28,615 nucleotides of DNA from UBA11475 sp045593005 (GCA_045593005.1 JAZNVV010000051.1:1-28615), one strand, 5' to 3'; numbered from the stretch's first letter, positions 1-8,606 are shown. A program made the numbers and translations. Notes: a model not told the origin generated them from the sequence alone.

Positions 1-80
1 ACACGTTTCATCCAAAGTCCTTCCTCTGGTTTATCTTTTACAAGTGCCCACATCATTCCATCGTTCTTAATTGCATTCAT
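1..80 (-). CDS. tdh: N-terminus of a probable L-threonine 3-dehydrogenase (partial)
   Basis: Minus-strand gene cut by the left edge of the window; only the first 26 codons and part of the next are visible. The peptide contains WALVKDKPEEGLWMKRV, which resembles the first beta strand of Tdh-type zinc alcohol dehydrogenases (E. coli Tdh has a similar EEGIWM segment). Tdh oxidises threonine to 2-amino-3-ketobutyrate with NAD. A GAGG ribosome binding site lies about 9 nt before the ATG at 80; ATGs at codons 9 and 10 are alternatives closer to the usual family N-terminus. The identity rests on a short peptide, so another medium-chain zinc dehydrogenase is possible. Confidence 0.5.
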   Translation of the reverse strand, partial: MNAIKNDGMMWALVKDKPEEGLWMKR

Positions 81-238
81 TTAAATGAACCTCATATTTA
101 TATACAATTATTTATAATAGTTTATTGTATGTTTATATGTACATATATTGTATTTTTACTTAAAACATAAGATGAGTTAAAATACTTAAACGTGTAATTT
201 TTATAAAAAATTTATACAATCAAGAGTCATTAAGTAAC

Positions 239-269
239 AAAAAAGCGAAACTATTTGTCTCGCTTTTTT
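239..269 (-). terminator. Intrinsic terminator after trhP
   Basis: AAAAAAGCGA pairs with TCGCTTTTTT across an 11-nt loop, ending the minus-strand rnj-trmR-trhP transcript 11 bp past the trhP stop. The stem is symmetrical and flanked by A and T runs, so it could work in both directions. Confidence 0.75.
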
Positions 270-279
270 GTTAAATGTT

Positions 280-1521
280 TTATATTTTATTTATCATTAC
301 GTCTTCTATTTCTGTTCTTAAAATGTCGCCTGCCGATAATTTTACGTCAGTTTTTAACCATAGTTTTTGTTGGACAAGTTTAGCGTCGTCAACAATTTCG
401 CCTTTTTCATTTTCCATATGTGTTACTGTAATTTTTTTGTTAAAACTGTCGCTTGGCGATAAAACCTCCAACACGTCACCAACTTTAAATCGATTGCGCA
501 TTTCAATTAAAGCACCTTTATCTTGGTCGTAGTCTAGTACATATGCTATAAATTTACGACTTCCTTTTGACTGTGAATCATTATAATTGACAGTCTTGTC
601 ATTATTCCCTAAAAAATATGCAGTTGTAAACTCTCTATGCGCCGTCTTTTTAAGTTCTTCTTGATAAAGTGGATTATTTTTATACTCTCTACCATATTTA
701 TGATAGCCGTCAATAGCGCGTCTATATGCATTGATTACCGTCGCAAGATAATATTCCGACTTCATTCTTCCTTCAATCTTAAACGAAACAACTCCAGAAT
801 CAACAAGTTCGGCAATATAATCCATCAAATTGAGGTCTTTGCTGTTGAGTATGTACGTGCCTTTATCATCCTCTTGAATGGTTAAAAACTCACCACCCTT
901 TGATTTTTCACGTATTTCATACTCCCAACGGCAAGCCTGAACGCAAGCGCCCCTGTTAGACTCTCTACCCGTTAAATAGTTAGAAAGTAGGCATCTTCCA
1001 CTATACGAAATACACATTGCGCCGTGTATAAAAGTCTCAATTTCAAGATCGGGACAAAAATCGTGTATTTCTTTAATTTCATCAAACGAAAGTTCTCTTG
1101 CTAAAATAACCCTTTCAACCCCCGTATCGTGCCAAAATTTTGCTGCCATTTTATTTAATACGTTAGCCTGTGTAGAAACGTTGATTTTAAGCGACGGAGC
1201 AACCGTTTTTGCTAAATATATAAGGCCGGGATCGGAAATAATAGTCCCGTCAACGTTCAAACTTTCCAAATATTTAAGATAATTTGACGCAAAATCTAAA
1301 TCGGTATTTTTAGCAAAAATATTTACCGTAACGTATATTTTTTTACCTAACGAGTGAGTATATTTTACTGCTTCGGCAAGTTCAGCATCAGAAAAGTTAC
1401 CAGCCAAAGCACGTAAACTCATACTTTTTCCACCGACGTAAACAGCGTCAGCGCCATAGTAAAACGCCGTCTTTAATTTTGAAAAATCTCCTGCAGGAGC
1501 AAGTAGTTCTAATTTTTTCAT
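280..1521 (-). CDS. trhP: U32-family tRNA uridine 5-hydroxylation protein (TrhP type)
   Basis: 413-residue peptidase-U32-like protein. It opens with the family's LELLAPAGD segment and an early GADAVYVGG, and carries the U32 signature around residues 162-180 (ETFIHGAMC...SGRCLLS). Cysteines at about 170, 177, 193 and 197 match the Fe-S-type cysteine set of the family. The length fits Bacillus YrrO/TrhP2. TrhP proteins use prephenate to hydroxylate U34 of tRNAs (ho5U). The gene directly follows trmR, the methyltransferase for the next step, with one base between them, as in the Bacillus yrrMNO cluster; only one of the two Bacillus trhP paralogues is present here. An AAGG-type ribosome binding site precedes the ATG. 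The older name 'collagenase-like protease' probably misleads. Confidence 0.88.
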   Translation of the reverse strand: MKKLELLAPAGDFSKLKTAFYYGADAVYVGGKSMSLRALAGNFSDAELAEAVKYTHSLGKKIYVTVNIFAKNTDLDFASNYLKYLESLNVDGTIISDPGLIYLAKTVAPSLKINVSTQANVLNKMAAKFWHDTGVERVILARELSFDEIKEIHDFCPDLEIETFIHGAMCISYSGRCLLSNYLTGRESNRGACVQACRWEYEIREKSKGGEFLTIQEDDKGTYILNSKDLNLMDYIAELVDSGVVSFKIEGRMKSEYYLATVINAYRRAIDGYHKYGREYKNNPLYQEELKKTAHREFTTAYFLGNNDKTVNYNDSQSKGSRKFIAYVLDYDQDKGALIEMRNRFKVGDVLEVLSPSDSFNKKITVTHMENEKGEIVDDAKLVQQKLWLKTDVKLSAGDILRTEIEDVMINKI

Positions 1522-1522
1522 A

Positions 1523-2125
1523 TTATTTAACCTTGACGGTTATTGCAACGCCGTCCTCAACGTCTAAAACCGTCGTTACGTAGTTTTCATTAGTAGTAAC
1601 TGCCGATAAATAGTTCTTCATAGAATTTATTATCGTATTGTGTTTGCTGCTAGTAGGTTTTCTTTTGCCAAGCACGTAGCCTTGAAAGTCTATATTATCG
1701 GCAAAAATAACACCACCGACCTCTAACACTTCGGTCAAATACGGTAAATATTCGTAATAATGACCTTTAGGTCCATCTAAAAATATAAAATCGTATTTAC
1801 CGGTTAGTACAGGGATAATTTCGCCTGCATCACCACAAAAAAGAGTGGTCCTATCTTCCACGCCAAAGCGCTTATAATTTTCCTTACTTTTAGCGATTGC
1901 AAGGTCGTCAAGTTCTATACCAGTCAAATGCGCCTTTGGCAAAACTTGCAACATTGCTATGCCCGAATAACCCCACGCCGTACCAATTTCAAGGATACGT
2001 TCAGCCCCTTTTGTTGCCACGGTGGTTAGCAATAGGTCAAAAGAAACGTCCCTAATAACTGGGATACCGTTCGCTTTTGCAACCTCTCTTTCCTTATAAA
2101 TTTTATCGCTTACAGATAAAATCAA
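1523..2125 (-). CDS. trmR: tRNA 5-hydroxyuridine methyltransferase (class I O-methyltransferase)
   Basis: 200-residue SAM-dependent O-methyltransferase of the family 3 / YrrM group. The SAM-binding motif ILEIGTAWGYSG lies at about residues 44-55, the acidic post-motif GIELDD follows, and FIFLDGPKGHY marks motif IV with its metal/substrate-side Asp. Bacillus TrmR (YrrM) methylates ho5U34 to mo5U34 in tRNAs reading four-codon boxes. The start is TTG at 2125, because GGAGG overlapping the rnj stop sits about 9 nt upstream and no better ATG exists. It lies 4 bp after rnj and 1 bp before trhP, so the three genes are very likely co-transcribed and translationally coupled. Assignment to tRNA rather than catechol-like substrates rests mainly on the trhP neighbour. 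Confidence 0.85.
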   Translation of the reverse strand: MILSVSDKIYKEREVAKANGIPVIRDVSFDLLLTTVATKGAERILEIGTAWGYSGIAMLQVLPKAHLTGIELDDLAIAKSKENYKRFGVEDRTTLFCGDAGEIIPVLTGKYDFIFLDGPKGHYYEYLPYLTEVLEVGGVIFADNIDFQGYVLGKRKPTSSKHNTIINSMKNYLSAVTTNENYVTTVLDVEDGVAITVKVK

Positions 2126-2129
2126 TTTG

Positions 2130-3776
2130 CTAAACCTCCATTATAATCGGTAAAACCATCGGGTTTTGTTTTGCTTTTTTGAAATAATTTTTTAAACAGC
2201 GTTTAATAGCCTGTTTTGCTATACCACCGTTATCGCCTTTAATATCAATCGACTTTAACGTGTTTGATAAAAGAGTTTTGACTTCATTTATAACAGTATC
2301 GCCTATAACGACACCCCTATTAATTATTTCCGTAGAAACAAGTTCTCCGGATAACTCGTCAACACAAGCAACGACAATTAAAATGCCGTCTTCAGCAATG
2401 TGGATACGGTCTTTAATAACTACGCTGTCTGCGCCGTCAATCTCAAGCCCGTCGACAACTCTTGAACCAGCCTTAAACGACTCTATCTTTTTAATAGAAT
2501 TAGAAGTAAGCTCAACCGTGTTGCCTATTTCTGCAATTAGGGCGTTATCTTCCTTCACGCCAAGCTCTAATGCGAGCGTTACGTGCTTTTTTAAATGCCT
2601 ATATTCACCGTGTACCGGTATGAAAAATTTAGGCTTAATAAGCGAATGCAAAATCTTTAACTCTTCACGGCAGGCGTGTCCTGAAACGTGGATAGGTTCA
2701 AGCGTTTCATATAAAACTTCTGCACCCTTTTTATAAAGGTTATTAATAACACTATAAATCATTCTTTCGTTACCGGGAATTGTCGAGGCTGAAAGGATAA
2801 TGGTATCGTTTTGCCCTACCGTTACCCTATTAAACTCGCCCGTGGCCATTCTTGTCAATGCGCTCATAGGCTCGCCCTGTGTCCCCGTAGATATAATTGC
2901 TACCTTTTCTTTTGCGTAATTTTTTACCTTGTCAATGTCTATTATAAGATTTTTTGGAATACTAATTTCGCCTATTTTTGATGCCGAGTCAACTACGTTA
3001 ATCATACTACGGCCTGAAAAAGTAACCTTTCTGCCATACTTAACGCAAAGGTCTAAAATTTGTTGTAGCCTATGAATATTTGATGCAAACGTAGCAATAA
3101 TAAGCCTATTTTTAATATTTTGGGCAAAGACTTTATCGAGCGTTTCTCCAACGACTGACTCACTCATTGTATAGCCTTCACGCTCAACGTTAGTAGATTC
3201 AGCCATTAATAATAGCACGCCTTTTTTGCCTATTTCAGCAATGCGTGATAAATCGGTATATTCACCGTTGATAGGCGTGTAGTCAATCTTAAAGTCACCA
3301 GAGTGGAAAACAACGCCGACTGGAGTAGTGATTGAAAGCGCCACAGCCCCTGCTATAGAGTGGTTTACGTTGATAAATTCCACACCAAAAACGCCTAGTT
3401 TAAGCGTACTGCCAGCTTTTACACAGTTAAGGCTAACGTTTTGCAAATTATGTTCTTTAAGTTTATTTTCGATAAGCGTTAAAGTAAGCCTTGTCCCAAA
3501 AACCGGAACGTTTATTGAACGCAAAACGTACGGCAAAGCGCCTATATGGTCTTCGTGACCGTGCGTGATTATAAAGCCCCTAATTTTTGATTTATTTTCT
3601 TCTAAATAAGTTGTATCAGGAATAATTAGGTCGATACCTGGCATACTTTCCGTCGGAAAGGTTATACCTGCGTCGATAACGATAATATCGTTACCGTATT
3701 CAAGCGCAGTCATATTTTTACCTATTTCACCAACACCACCTAAAAATCTAACTTTTAACGTGTTTTTCTTTTTCAT
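2130..3776 (-). CDS. rnj: Ribonuclease J
   Basis: 548-residue metallo-beta-lactamase / beta-CASP RNase. The zinc motif HGHEDH is at residues 72-77, downstream of FLGGVGEIGKN and VIDAGITFP, which are typical of RNase J. The beta-CASP part contains FSGRSM and the late motif SGHACREE followed by PVHGEYRH. The full-length C-terminal domain ends near LPIIMEV. RNase J combines 5'-to-3' exonuclease and endonuclease activity and drives mRNA turnover and rRNA maturation in Firmicutes. It is the first gene of the rnj-trmR-trhP operon and has its own promoter and an AGAAGG ribosome binding site. Only one copy is seen, so J1 versus J2 cannot be assigned. Confidence 0.95.
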   Translation of the reverse strand: MKKKNTLKVRFLGGVGEIGKNMTALEYGNDIIVIDAGITFPTESMPGIDLIIPDTTYLEENKSKIRGFIITHGHEDHIGALPYVLRSINVPVFGTRLTLTLIENKLKEHNLQNVSLNCVKAGSTLKLGVFGVEFINVNHSIAGAVALSITTPVGVVFHSGDFKIDYTPINGEYTDLSRIAEIGKKGVLLLMAESTNVEREGYTMSESVVGETLDKVFAQNIKNRLIIATFASNIHRLQQILDLCVKYGRKVTFSGRSMINVVDSASKIGEISIPKNLIIDIDKVKNYAKEKVAIISTGTQGEPMSALTRMATGEFNRVTVGQNDTIILSASTIPGNERMIYSVINNLYKKGAEVLYETLEPIHVSGHACREELKILHSLIKPKFFIPVHGEYRHLKKHVTLALELGVKEDNALIAEIGNTVELTSNSIKKIESFKAGSRVVDGLEIDGADSVVIKDRIHIAEDGILIVVACVDELSGELVSTEIINRGVVIGDTVINEVKTLLSNTLKSIDIKGDNGGIAKQAIKRCLKNYFKKAKQNPMVLPIIMEV

Positions 3777-3814
3777 TAAATTTAGTCCTTCTAACGAATG
3801 AATTTATACATAAA

Positions 3815-3843
3815 ATTATATAATAAATGCAACAAAATGTAAA
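3815..3843 (-). promoter_or_regulatory. SigA-type promoter of rnj operon
   Basis: On the minus strand TTTACA (3843-3838), a 17-bp spacer and TATAAT (3820-3815) form a near-consensus promoter. The predicted leader is about 32 nt and contains the rnj ribosome binding site. Confidence 0.75.
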
Positions 3844-3980
3844 ACAAAAACAAATGCTTTTTATTTTTTACGGTCAAATTAGGTGTTTTTGCGACAAAAC
3901 TCATCTTTATTTTTCTTTTTCGTTCAATCTTAAAGTTAGAAAAATTTTTGTAATATTTATTTGACATAACTGTAAAATAG

Positions 3981-4009
3981 TTGCGTCAAAAGTTTATTTG
4001 TTATATAAT
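3981..4009 (+). promoter_or_regulatory. SigA-type promoter of serC-serA
   Basis: TTGCGT (3981-3986), a 17-bp spacer and TATAAT (4004-4009). AAAGGAG lies at 4033-4039 before the ATG at 4045. The -10 region sits in an imperfect inverted repeat (TTATTTG ... CAAATAA, about 3994-4023) that could be an operator. A second TTGACA at 3961 has no well-spaced -10 box. Confidence 0.65.
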
Positions 4010-4044
4010 AACAAGCAAATAACAAAGCGTTAAAAGGAGTAATT

Positions 4045-5124
4045 ATGAGAGTATATAACTTTTCAGCAGGTCCGTCAACTTTACCACTTGACGTTTTAGA
4101 AAAAGCGCAAAAGGAATTTTTAGACTATAACAATACGGGTATGAGCATCATTGAAATGAGCCACCGTTCTAAAACTTTTATGGAAGTAAATTCTATCGCA
4201 CAGGAAAATTTGAGAAAACTTATGAATATTCCTGACGACTATTACGTATTATTCGTTCAAGGTGGTGCGTCGCAACAATTTGCAGCTGTTCCATTAAACT
4301 TATTAAAAACGGGTAAGGCAGATTATCTTTTAACGGGTAACTTTGCTACAAAAGCATATGATGAAGCATGCAAATACGGCGATATTTCAGTAGTGGCGTC
4401 TTCAAAAGACAAAAACTTTACGTATATCCCTAATATGAGCGACGTTAAGTGTAATGATGATGCAGACTACGTTCATTTTACATATAATAACACTATATTT
4501 GGAACGAGATTTACCGAACTTCCTAAAACGAAGGCTCCACTTGTAACAGATATGTCGTCAAACATTTTAAGTCAGGAAATTGACGTTTCTAAATTTGGAC
4601 TTATCTATGCAGGTGCACAAAAAAATATTGCTCCTGCAGGGCTAACAATCGTTATTGTTAAAAAAGACCTTGTAGACAACGGCTCACCACTTCCATTCTG
4701 CCCAACAATGCTTAAATATTCTACGCAAGCAAAGGCAGACAGCCTTTACAACACGCCTAACTGTTTTGCTATTTATATGGCAAATCTTGTGTTTGAAAAA
4801 TTACTTGCAAACGGTGGTGTAAAAGCAATAGAAGAAATCAATAAAGAAAAAGCTAAACTTTTATACGATTATATCGACGAATCAAACTTCTACGTAAATA
4901 AAGTAGCAGTTAAAGACCGTTCGATTATGAACGTTCCATTTGTTGCCCCAACTGAAGAACTTAACGCTAAATTTGTTTCAGAGGCTGCTAAAAACGGTAT
5001 CGTTTCAATCAAAGGTCATAAAGTTACAGGTGGTATGAGAGCATCTATTTATAACGCAATGCCGATTGAAGGCGTAAAATATCTCATTGAATTTATGCAA
5101 AAATTCGCAAAAGAAAACAAATAA
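4045..5124 (+). CDS. serC: Phosphoserine aminotransferase
   Basis: 359 residues, the usual SerC length, beginning with the family hallmark VYNFSAGPSTLP. It contains GMSIIEMSHRS and the phosphate-binding FVQGGASQQF around residues 70-79. The PLP-binding lysine is Lys193 in GAQKNIAPAG. SerC converts 3-phosphohydroxypyruvate and glutamate to phosphoserine and 2-oxoglutarate, the second step of serine synthesis, and often also serves pyridoxal phosphate synthesis. A strong AAAGGAG precedes the ATG. serA follows 14 bp downstream, so one operon supplies two of the three serine-pathway steps. No phosphoserine phosphatase is seen in the window. Confidence 0.97.
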   Translation: MRVYNFSAGPSTLPLDVLEKAQKEFLDYNNTGMSIIEMSHRSKTFMEVNSIAQENLRKLMNIPDDYYVLFVQGGASQQFAAVPLNLLKTGKADYLLTGNFATKAYDEACKYGDISVVASSKDKNFTYIPNMSDVKCNDDADYVHFTYNNTIFGTRFTELPKTKAPLVTDMSSNILSQEIDVSKFGLIYAGAQKNIAPAGLTIVIVKKDLVDNGSPLPFCPTMLKYSTQAKADSLYNTPNCFAIYMANLVFEKLLANGGVKAIEEINKEKAKLLYDYIDESNFYVNKVAVKDRSIMNVPFVAPTEELNAKFVSEAAKNGIVSIKGHKVTGGMRASIYNAMPIEGVKYLIEFMQKFAKENK

Positions 5125-5138
5125 TAAAGGACTTAAAA

Positions 5139-6299
5139 ATGAAAAACATTTTAAAACTTAACGCAATTAGTAAAATTGCCGACGAACAATTCCCAGCAGA
5201 CTATAATTCATGCGATAAGATTGAAAACCCTATCGGAATAATGGTTAGAAGTTTCGATATGCACACGTATGATTTACCAGACAGCGTATTAGCAGTAGCA
5301 AGAGCAGGCGCAGGCACGAACAATATTCCGTCAGCCGACTATGCAAAAAAAGGCGTAGTAGTATTCAACACCCCAGGCGCTAACGCAAACGCTGTTAAAG
5401 AACTTGTTATAACTGCTCTTTTACTTGGTTCTAGAAGAGTTGTAGACGGTATCAAATGGGTAGAAACGTTAAAAGGCAACGGCGAAAATATTCCTAAAAT
5501 GGTTGAAAAGGGTAAAAAAGACTTCGTTGGTCCTGAAATTTTAGGAAAAACGCTTGGTGTTATCGGGCTTGGCGCTATCGGTATTAAGGTTGCAAACGCA
5601 GCGTTTGACCTTGGTATGAACGTCGTTGGTTACGACCCTTACCTTTCGGTAGATAATGCGCTTAAAATTACTAACGGCATTAAAAAGGTAAACGATATTA
5701 ACGAACTTATTGCCGAATGCGATTATATCACTATTCATATCCCACTTCTTAAAGATAACGCAGGTATGTTCAACAAAGACGTATTTGCTAAAATGAAGGA
5801 CGGCGTTGTTATAATCAACTGCGCAAGAGGTGAACTTATAAATAACCAAGATATGATTGACGCAGTAAACTCTGGTAAAGTTGCAAGACACGTTACAGAC
5901 TTTGCTTGTGAAGAATTTATCGGTGTAAAAAACATTATCGTTACGCCACACCTTGGTGCATCTACTCCAGAGGCTGAAGATAACTGCGCAGTTATGGCAG
6001 CAAGACAACTTGTTGACTTTATTGATAACGGAAATATTGTTAACAGCGTAAATATGCCAAACTGTTCTGCTCCACGCATTAACAAAACTAGAATTACTTG
6101 CTGTCACTTAAACCAACAAAGTATGATTGCTCAAATTACTTCGGTTTTTGCTAACGATAAAATTAATATTGAAAACTTTGTAAATAAGTCAAAGGGTGAC
6201 TTTGCTTATACTATTATCGACACGGATAGCGACGCAAACGATAAACTTTTAAGCGACCTTTCTGCAATTAGTGGTATGATTAAGGTTAGGCTTATATAA
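5139..6299 (+). CDS. serA: D-3-phosphoglycerate dehydrogenase
   Basis: 386 residues. It has an N-terminal substrate domain (GAGTNNIPSADYAKKGVVVFNTPGAN in part), an NAD-binding Rossmann motif GVIGLGAIGIKVA near residue 140, the catalytic Arg in NCARGELIN, and the His of VTPHLGASTPEAE. The last ~70 residues (MIAQITSVF...INIENFVN) form a single short ACT domain, a likely serine-binding regulatory site; the long ASB domain of Bacillus SerA is absent. It oxidises 3-phosphoglycerate to 3-phosphohydroxypyruvate with NAD and feeds SerC, encoded immediately upstream. AAAGGA gives the ribosome binding site. Confidence 0.96.
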   Translation: MKNILKLNAISKIADEQFPADYNSCDKIENPIGIMVRSFDMHTYDLPDSVLAVARAGAGTNNIPSADYAKKGVVVFNTPGANANAVKELVITALLLGSRRVVDGIKWVETLKGNGENIPKMVEKGKKDFVGPEILGKTLGVIGLGAIGIKVANAAFDLGMNVVGYDPYLSVDNALKITNGIKKVNDINELIAECDYITIHIPLLKDNAGMFNKDVFAKMKDGVVIINCARGELINNQDMIDAVNSGKVARHVTDFACEEFIGVKNIIVTPHLGASTPEAEDNCAVMAARQLVDFIDNGNIVNSVNMPNCSAPRINKTRITCCHLNQQSMIAQITSVFANDKINIENFVNKSKGDFAYTIIDTDSDANDKLLSDLSAISGMIKVRLI

Positions 6300-6368
6300 T
6301 TAATAAATTATTATGGCTTAAACAAAGTTGCTAAACAAGCCAACTCTATAAATTTATATAAACAAAAT

Positions 6369-6391
6369 ACGCCTATAAAGGCGTTTTTTTA
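6369..6391 (+). terminator. Intrinsic terminator of serC-serA
   Basis: ACGCC-TATAAA-GGCGT followed by a run of Ts, about 70 bp after the serA stop. Confidence 0.85.
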
Positions 6392-6414
6392 TTGCTTTTA
6401 TCACGTTTTGGCGC

Positions 6415-6431
6415 ATAACGGTAGTGCGAAA
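6415..6431. repeat. 17-bp interspersed repeat, copy 1
   Basis: ATAACGGTAGTGCGAAA, immediately 3' of the dehydratase gene. It matches 15628-15644 at 16 of 17 positions in the same orientation. Only two copies occur in the window, so chance cannot be excluded. Confidence 0.4.
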
Positions 6432-6432
6432 G

Positions 6433-7488
6433 TTAACCACCGATATATTCGGGCAGTATTTTTTTAAGCATTTTAACAACGCCTTTTTCACCCTTTTTTG
6501 CTATGCGTATAAGCCTATTTACTTTAAAGTTAAACCAAAGTTTTTTGTCGCTATTTATCTTGACGATACTAATTCTTTTATCGTCCGTTTTTACAAGTTG
6601 TTCATCAATATATAGGCGTTCTTCGTAAAGTTTTTCACCCGGTCTTAAACCTATAATTTTAATTTCAGCAGGCAAATTATAATGCTTTATCATTTTAGTA
6701 GCAAGGTCATAAATATTTATCGGCTCGCCCATATCAAGCACGTAAATTTGTCCACTTTCCACCGAACTACCAGCCGTGAGTAGTAAAGACACGGCTTCCG
6801 ACACGGTCATAAAATACCTAACAATATTTTTATCGGTAACGGTAACAGGGCCACCCGACAAAATTTGCTTATAAAATAACGGTATAACAGATCCACTTGA
6901 ATTAAACACGTTGCCAAAACGAACTGCAACGAATTTTGTCTTATATTTTTTTGAAAGCACACAAATTATCTTTTCACAAACAAGTTTTGTTGCACCCATA
7001 ACGCTAGTAGGATTAACTGCCTTATCCGTAGATATTTGAACAAACTTTTCCACGCCGAATTTTCCACAGAGTTCGGCAATATTTTTTGTGCCTAAAACGT
7101 TATTTTTGACGGCTTCATCAGGCGCATTTTCCATAAGCGGAACGTGCTTATGCGCGCCAGCGTTAAAAACGACGTCTGGCTTGTGCTTTTTTATTATCCT
7201 TTTAATTTTACCCCTTTCCCTTAAAGTCGCAATTTCCACGACGATATCCAACGACGGATATTTGAATTTAAGTTCTTGCTCCACGTCGTACGCGCCGTTT
7301 TCGTAGCAGTCTAAAATTACAAGTTTTTTTAGCGTTTTTGTGGCTAGTTGTCGACAAAGTTCCCCACCGATTGAGCCACCCCCACCGGTTACAAGCACCG
7401 TTTTATTATGAACGTACTTACAATCGCTAACGCTTAAATTTTCCGTCCTATTTAAAAGTATTTTTATTAATTCTCTTTCGTTTAACAT
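6433..7488 (-). CDS. Nucleotide-sugar 4,6-dehydratase, CapD/FlaA1 family (soluble form)
   Basis: 351-residue extended short-chain dehydrogenase of the polysaccharide biosynthesis (CapD / WbpM / FlaA1) family. It has the NAD-binding TGGGGSIGGEL at about residue 34, NAGAHKHVPLME, and STDKAVNPTSVMGATK, in which the usual catalytic Tyr of the YxxxK pair is Met, as in this family. RPGEKLYEERL near the C-terminus is another signature. It lacks the N-terminal membrane helices of WbpM-like proteins, so it is cytosolic. The expected reaction is conversion of UDP-GlcNAc to a 4-keto-6-deoxy sugar for surface glycans; the stereochemical outcome cannot be read from the sequence. It starts 5 bp after the beta-helix gene and has only a weak ribosome binding site, suggesting coupled translation. 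Confidence 0.85.
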   Translation of the reverse strand: MLNERELIKILLNRTENLSVSDCKYVHNKTVLVTGGGGSIGGELCRQLATKTLKKLVILDCYENGAYDVEQELKFKYPSLDIVVEIATLRERGKIKRIIKKHKPDVVFNAGAHKHVPLMENAPDEAVKNNVLGTKNIAELCGKFGVEKFVQISTDKAVNPTSVMGATKLVCEKIICVLSKKYKTKFVAVRFGNVFNSSGSVIPLFYKQILSGGPVTVTDKNIVRYFMTVSEAVSLLLTAGSSVESGQIYVLDMGEPINIYDLATKMIKHYNLPAEIKIIGLRPGEKLYEERLYIDEQLVKTDDKRISIVKINSDKKLWFNFKVNRLIRIAKKGEKGVVKMLKKILPEYIGG

Positions 7489-7493
7489 GATTT

Positions 7494-8141
7494 TTAAATT
7501 TTCTTTTTTATTATTTGACCGTTATTTTTATAAATACAATTTTCTTCAACCGTACCACGAATAAACGACAATGGATACACCGTCGTATTTTTGCCTATAA
7601 TCGTACCGGGGTTTAATACGCTATTACAGCCTATTTCAGCATAATCACCTATTAAAGCGCCCATTTTACGCATTTTGCTATCAATTTTTACACCGTTGAT
7701 AGTTAAATTGACGTTGCTTTTATCCGACTTTAAGTTGGAAAGTATCACGCCAGCGCCAAGGTGCGCCTTAAAGCCAACAATACTGTCGCCAACGTAGTTA
7801 AAGTGTGGAATTTGCGCTCCGTCAAATATAATAGAATTTTTAACTTCACAAGAATTACCTATAACAGCGTCGCACCCGATAACTGCGTTAGAACGAATAT
7901 ATGCGCCATGCCGAAGTTCTGCCCCTTTGCATATTATCGCTGGTCCGTCGATTTTCGCCGACGACGAAAGAATTGCGTTTTTGTGAACGAAAACCCCCTG
8001 CTTTATTTGATAAAAATCTTCGCCAAGCGTGGGCAATAAGCGCTCTATTATACCTTTAATATCACAAATGCACTTATAACTTTCTTCGGTAGAATAGATA
8101 TATCCCCCACATATCGTATGGGATAAGTCGAAAAGTTGCAT
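7494..8141 (-). CDS. Left-handed beta-helix protein, GlmU-C-terminal-like
   Basis: 215 residues with many imperfect hexapeptide repeats ([LIV]-G-x4) from about residue 50 onward, for example VFVHKNAILSSSAKIDGPAI and ALIGDYAEIGCNSVLNPGTI. This is the left-handed beta-helix fold of acyltransferases and of the GlmU C-terminal half. No uridylyltransferase Rossmann domain is present. It resembles clostridial proteins annotated as UDP-GlcNAc pyrophosphorylase-like. It shares an operon with the nucleotide-sugar dehydratase, so acyl transfer to, or binding of, a nucleotide sugar is the likely job. GAGGTG forms the ribosome binding site, and a possible promoter (TTGATT-17-TAAAAT) overlaps the end of the spoIIID terminator. 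Confidence 0.75.
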   Translation of the reverse strand: MQLFDLSHTICGGYIYSTEESYKCICDIKGIIERLLPTLGEDFYQIKQGVFVHKNAILSSSAKIDGPAIICKGAELRHGAYIRSNAVIGCDAVIGNSCEVKNSIIFDGAQIPHFNYVGDSIVGFKAHLGAGVILSNLKSDKSNVNLTINGVKIDSKMRKMGALIGDYAEIGCNSVLNPGTIIGKNTTVYPLSFIRGTVEENCIYKNNGQIIKKKI

Positions 8142-8172
8142 TATTCACCTCTATTTTATAACTTTAAACAAA

Positions 8173-8200
8173 AAAAATCAAGCGCTATTTATCAGCGCTT
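8173..8200 (-). terminator. Intrinsic terminator of spoIIID
   Basis: On the minus strand AAGCGCT and AGCGCTT form a 7-bp stem followed, after GA, by eight Ts. The stem overlaps the last codons of spoIIID. Confidence 0.75.
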
Positions 8201-8448
8201 TTTTTACGTTCGTATTTTAATTTAGTGGCCTCTCCACCACGGATATGCCTTTCGCTTAAATTGACGTCTAAAACGTCTTTAACTTTGTAGTAAAGTTTTC
8301 TATCAATTAAAAAAAGCCTATCGGACACGTCTTTATGTATTGTAGATTTACTCACACCGAATATTTTAGCAGTAGCCCTAACCGTACTGCCTGTTTTAAC
8401 AATATACTCGGCTTCCCTTTTAATTCGCTCATTCAAATAACGTTGCAT
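8185..8448 (-). CDS. spoIIID: Sporulation transcriptional regulator SpoIIID
   Basis: 87 residues from the chosen start (MQRYLNERIKREAEYIVKTG...). It matches the Bacillus SpoIIID pattern closely: a helix-turn-helix with ATAKIFGVSKSTIHKDV and the conserved tail RHIRGGEATKLKYERKK. SpoIIID is the small DNA-binding switch that activates and represses SigE-dependent mother-cell genes. The ATG at 8448 is preferred over an upstream ATG at 8481, because GGGAGGGG lies 4 nt upstream and the N-terminus then aligns with known SpoIIID. Its presence indicates a spore-forming lineage or one that has kept parts of the programme. Confidence 0.93.
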   Translation of the reverse strand: MQRYLNERIKREAEYIVKTGSTVRATAKIFGVSKSTIHKDVSDRLFLIDRKLYYKVKDVLDVNLSERHIRGGEATKLKYERKKSADK

Positions 8449-8470
8449 ATATCCCCTCCCGATTAATATT

Positions 8471-8499
8471 ACATTATGCAAAAAAGGGCGAATAATGCC
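8471..8499 (-). promoter_or_regulatory. Possible SigE-like promoter of spoIIID
   Basis: On the minus strand GGCATTATT (8499-8491) lies 12 nt ahead of CATAATGT (8478-8471), which fits the SigE -10 pattern CATAnnnT. Bacillus spoIIID is SigE-dependent. The -35 match is imperfect, so this is tentative. Confidence 0.3.
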
Positions 8500-8606
8500 A
8501 AAAACGGCGCAAAAAACGACAAAATAAAAATATCCCTATCATTTATATAGAGATATTTAGACTAATTAATTATACGCGTAAAAATTCAAAAAATTTTTTA
8601 AAATTA

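Noticed and set aside
2260..2736. A 158-codon plus-strand open frame inside rnj
   Set aside because: Antisense shadow of RNase J codons, with no ribosome binding site or recognisable domain.
3994..4023. Riboswitch or T-box ahead of serC
   Set aside because: The leader is only about 30 nt and shows just an imperfect inverted repeat over the -10 box; no T-box or aptamer sequence is seen.
5541..6107. A 188-codon minus-strand open frame inside serA
   Set aside because: It is entirely antisense to the well-conserved serA gene, has no family resemblance, and has a composition typical of a shadow frame.
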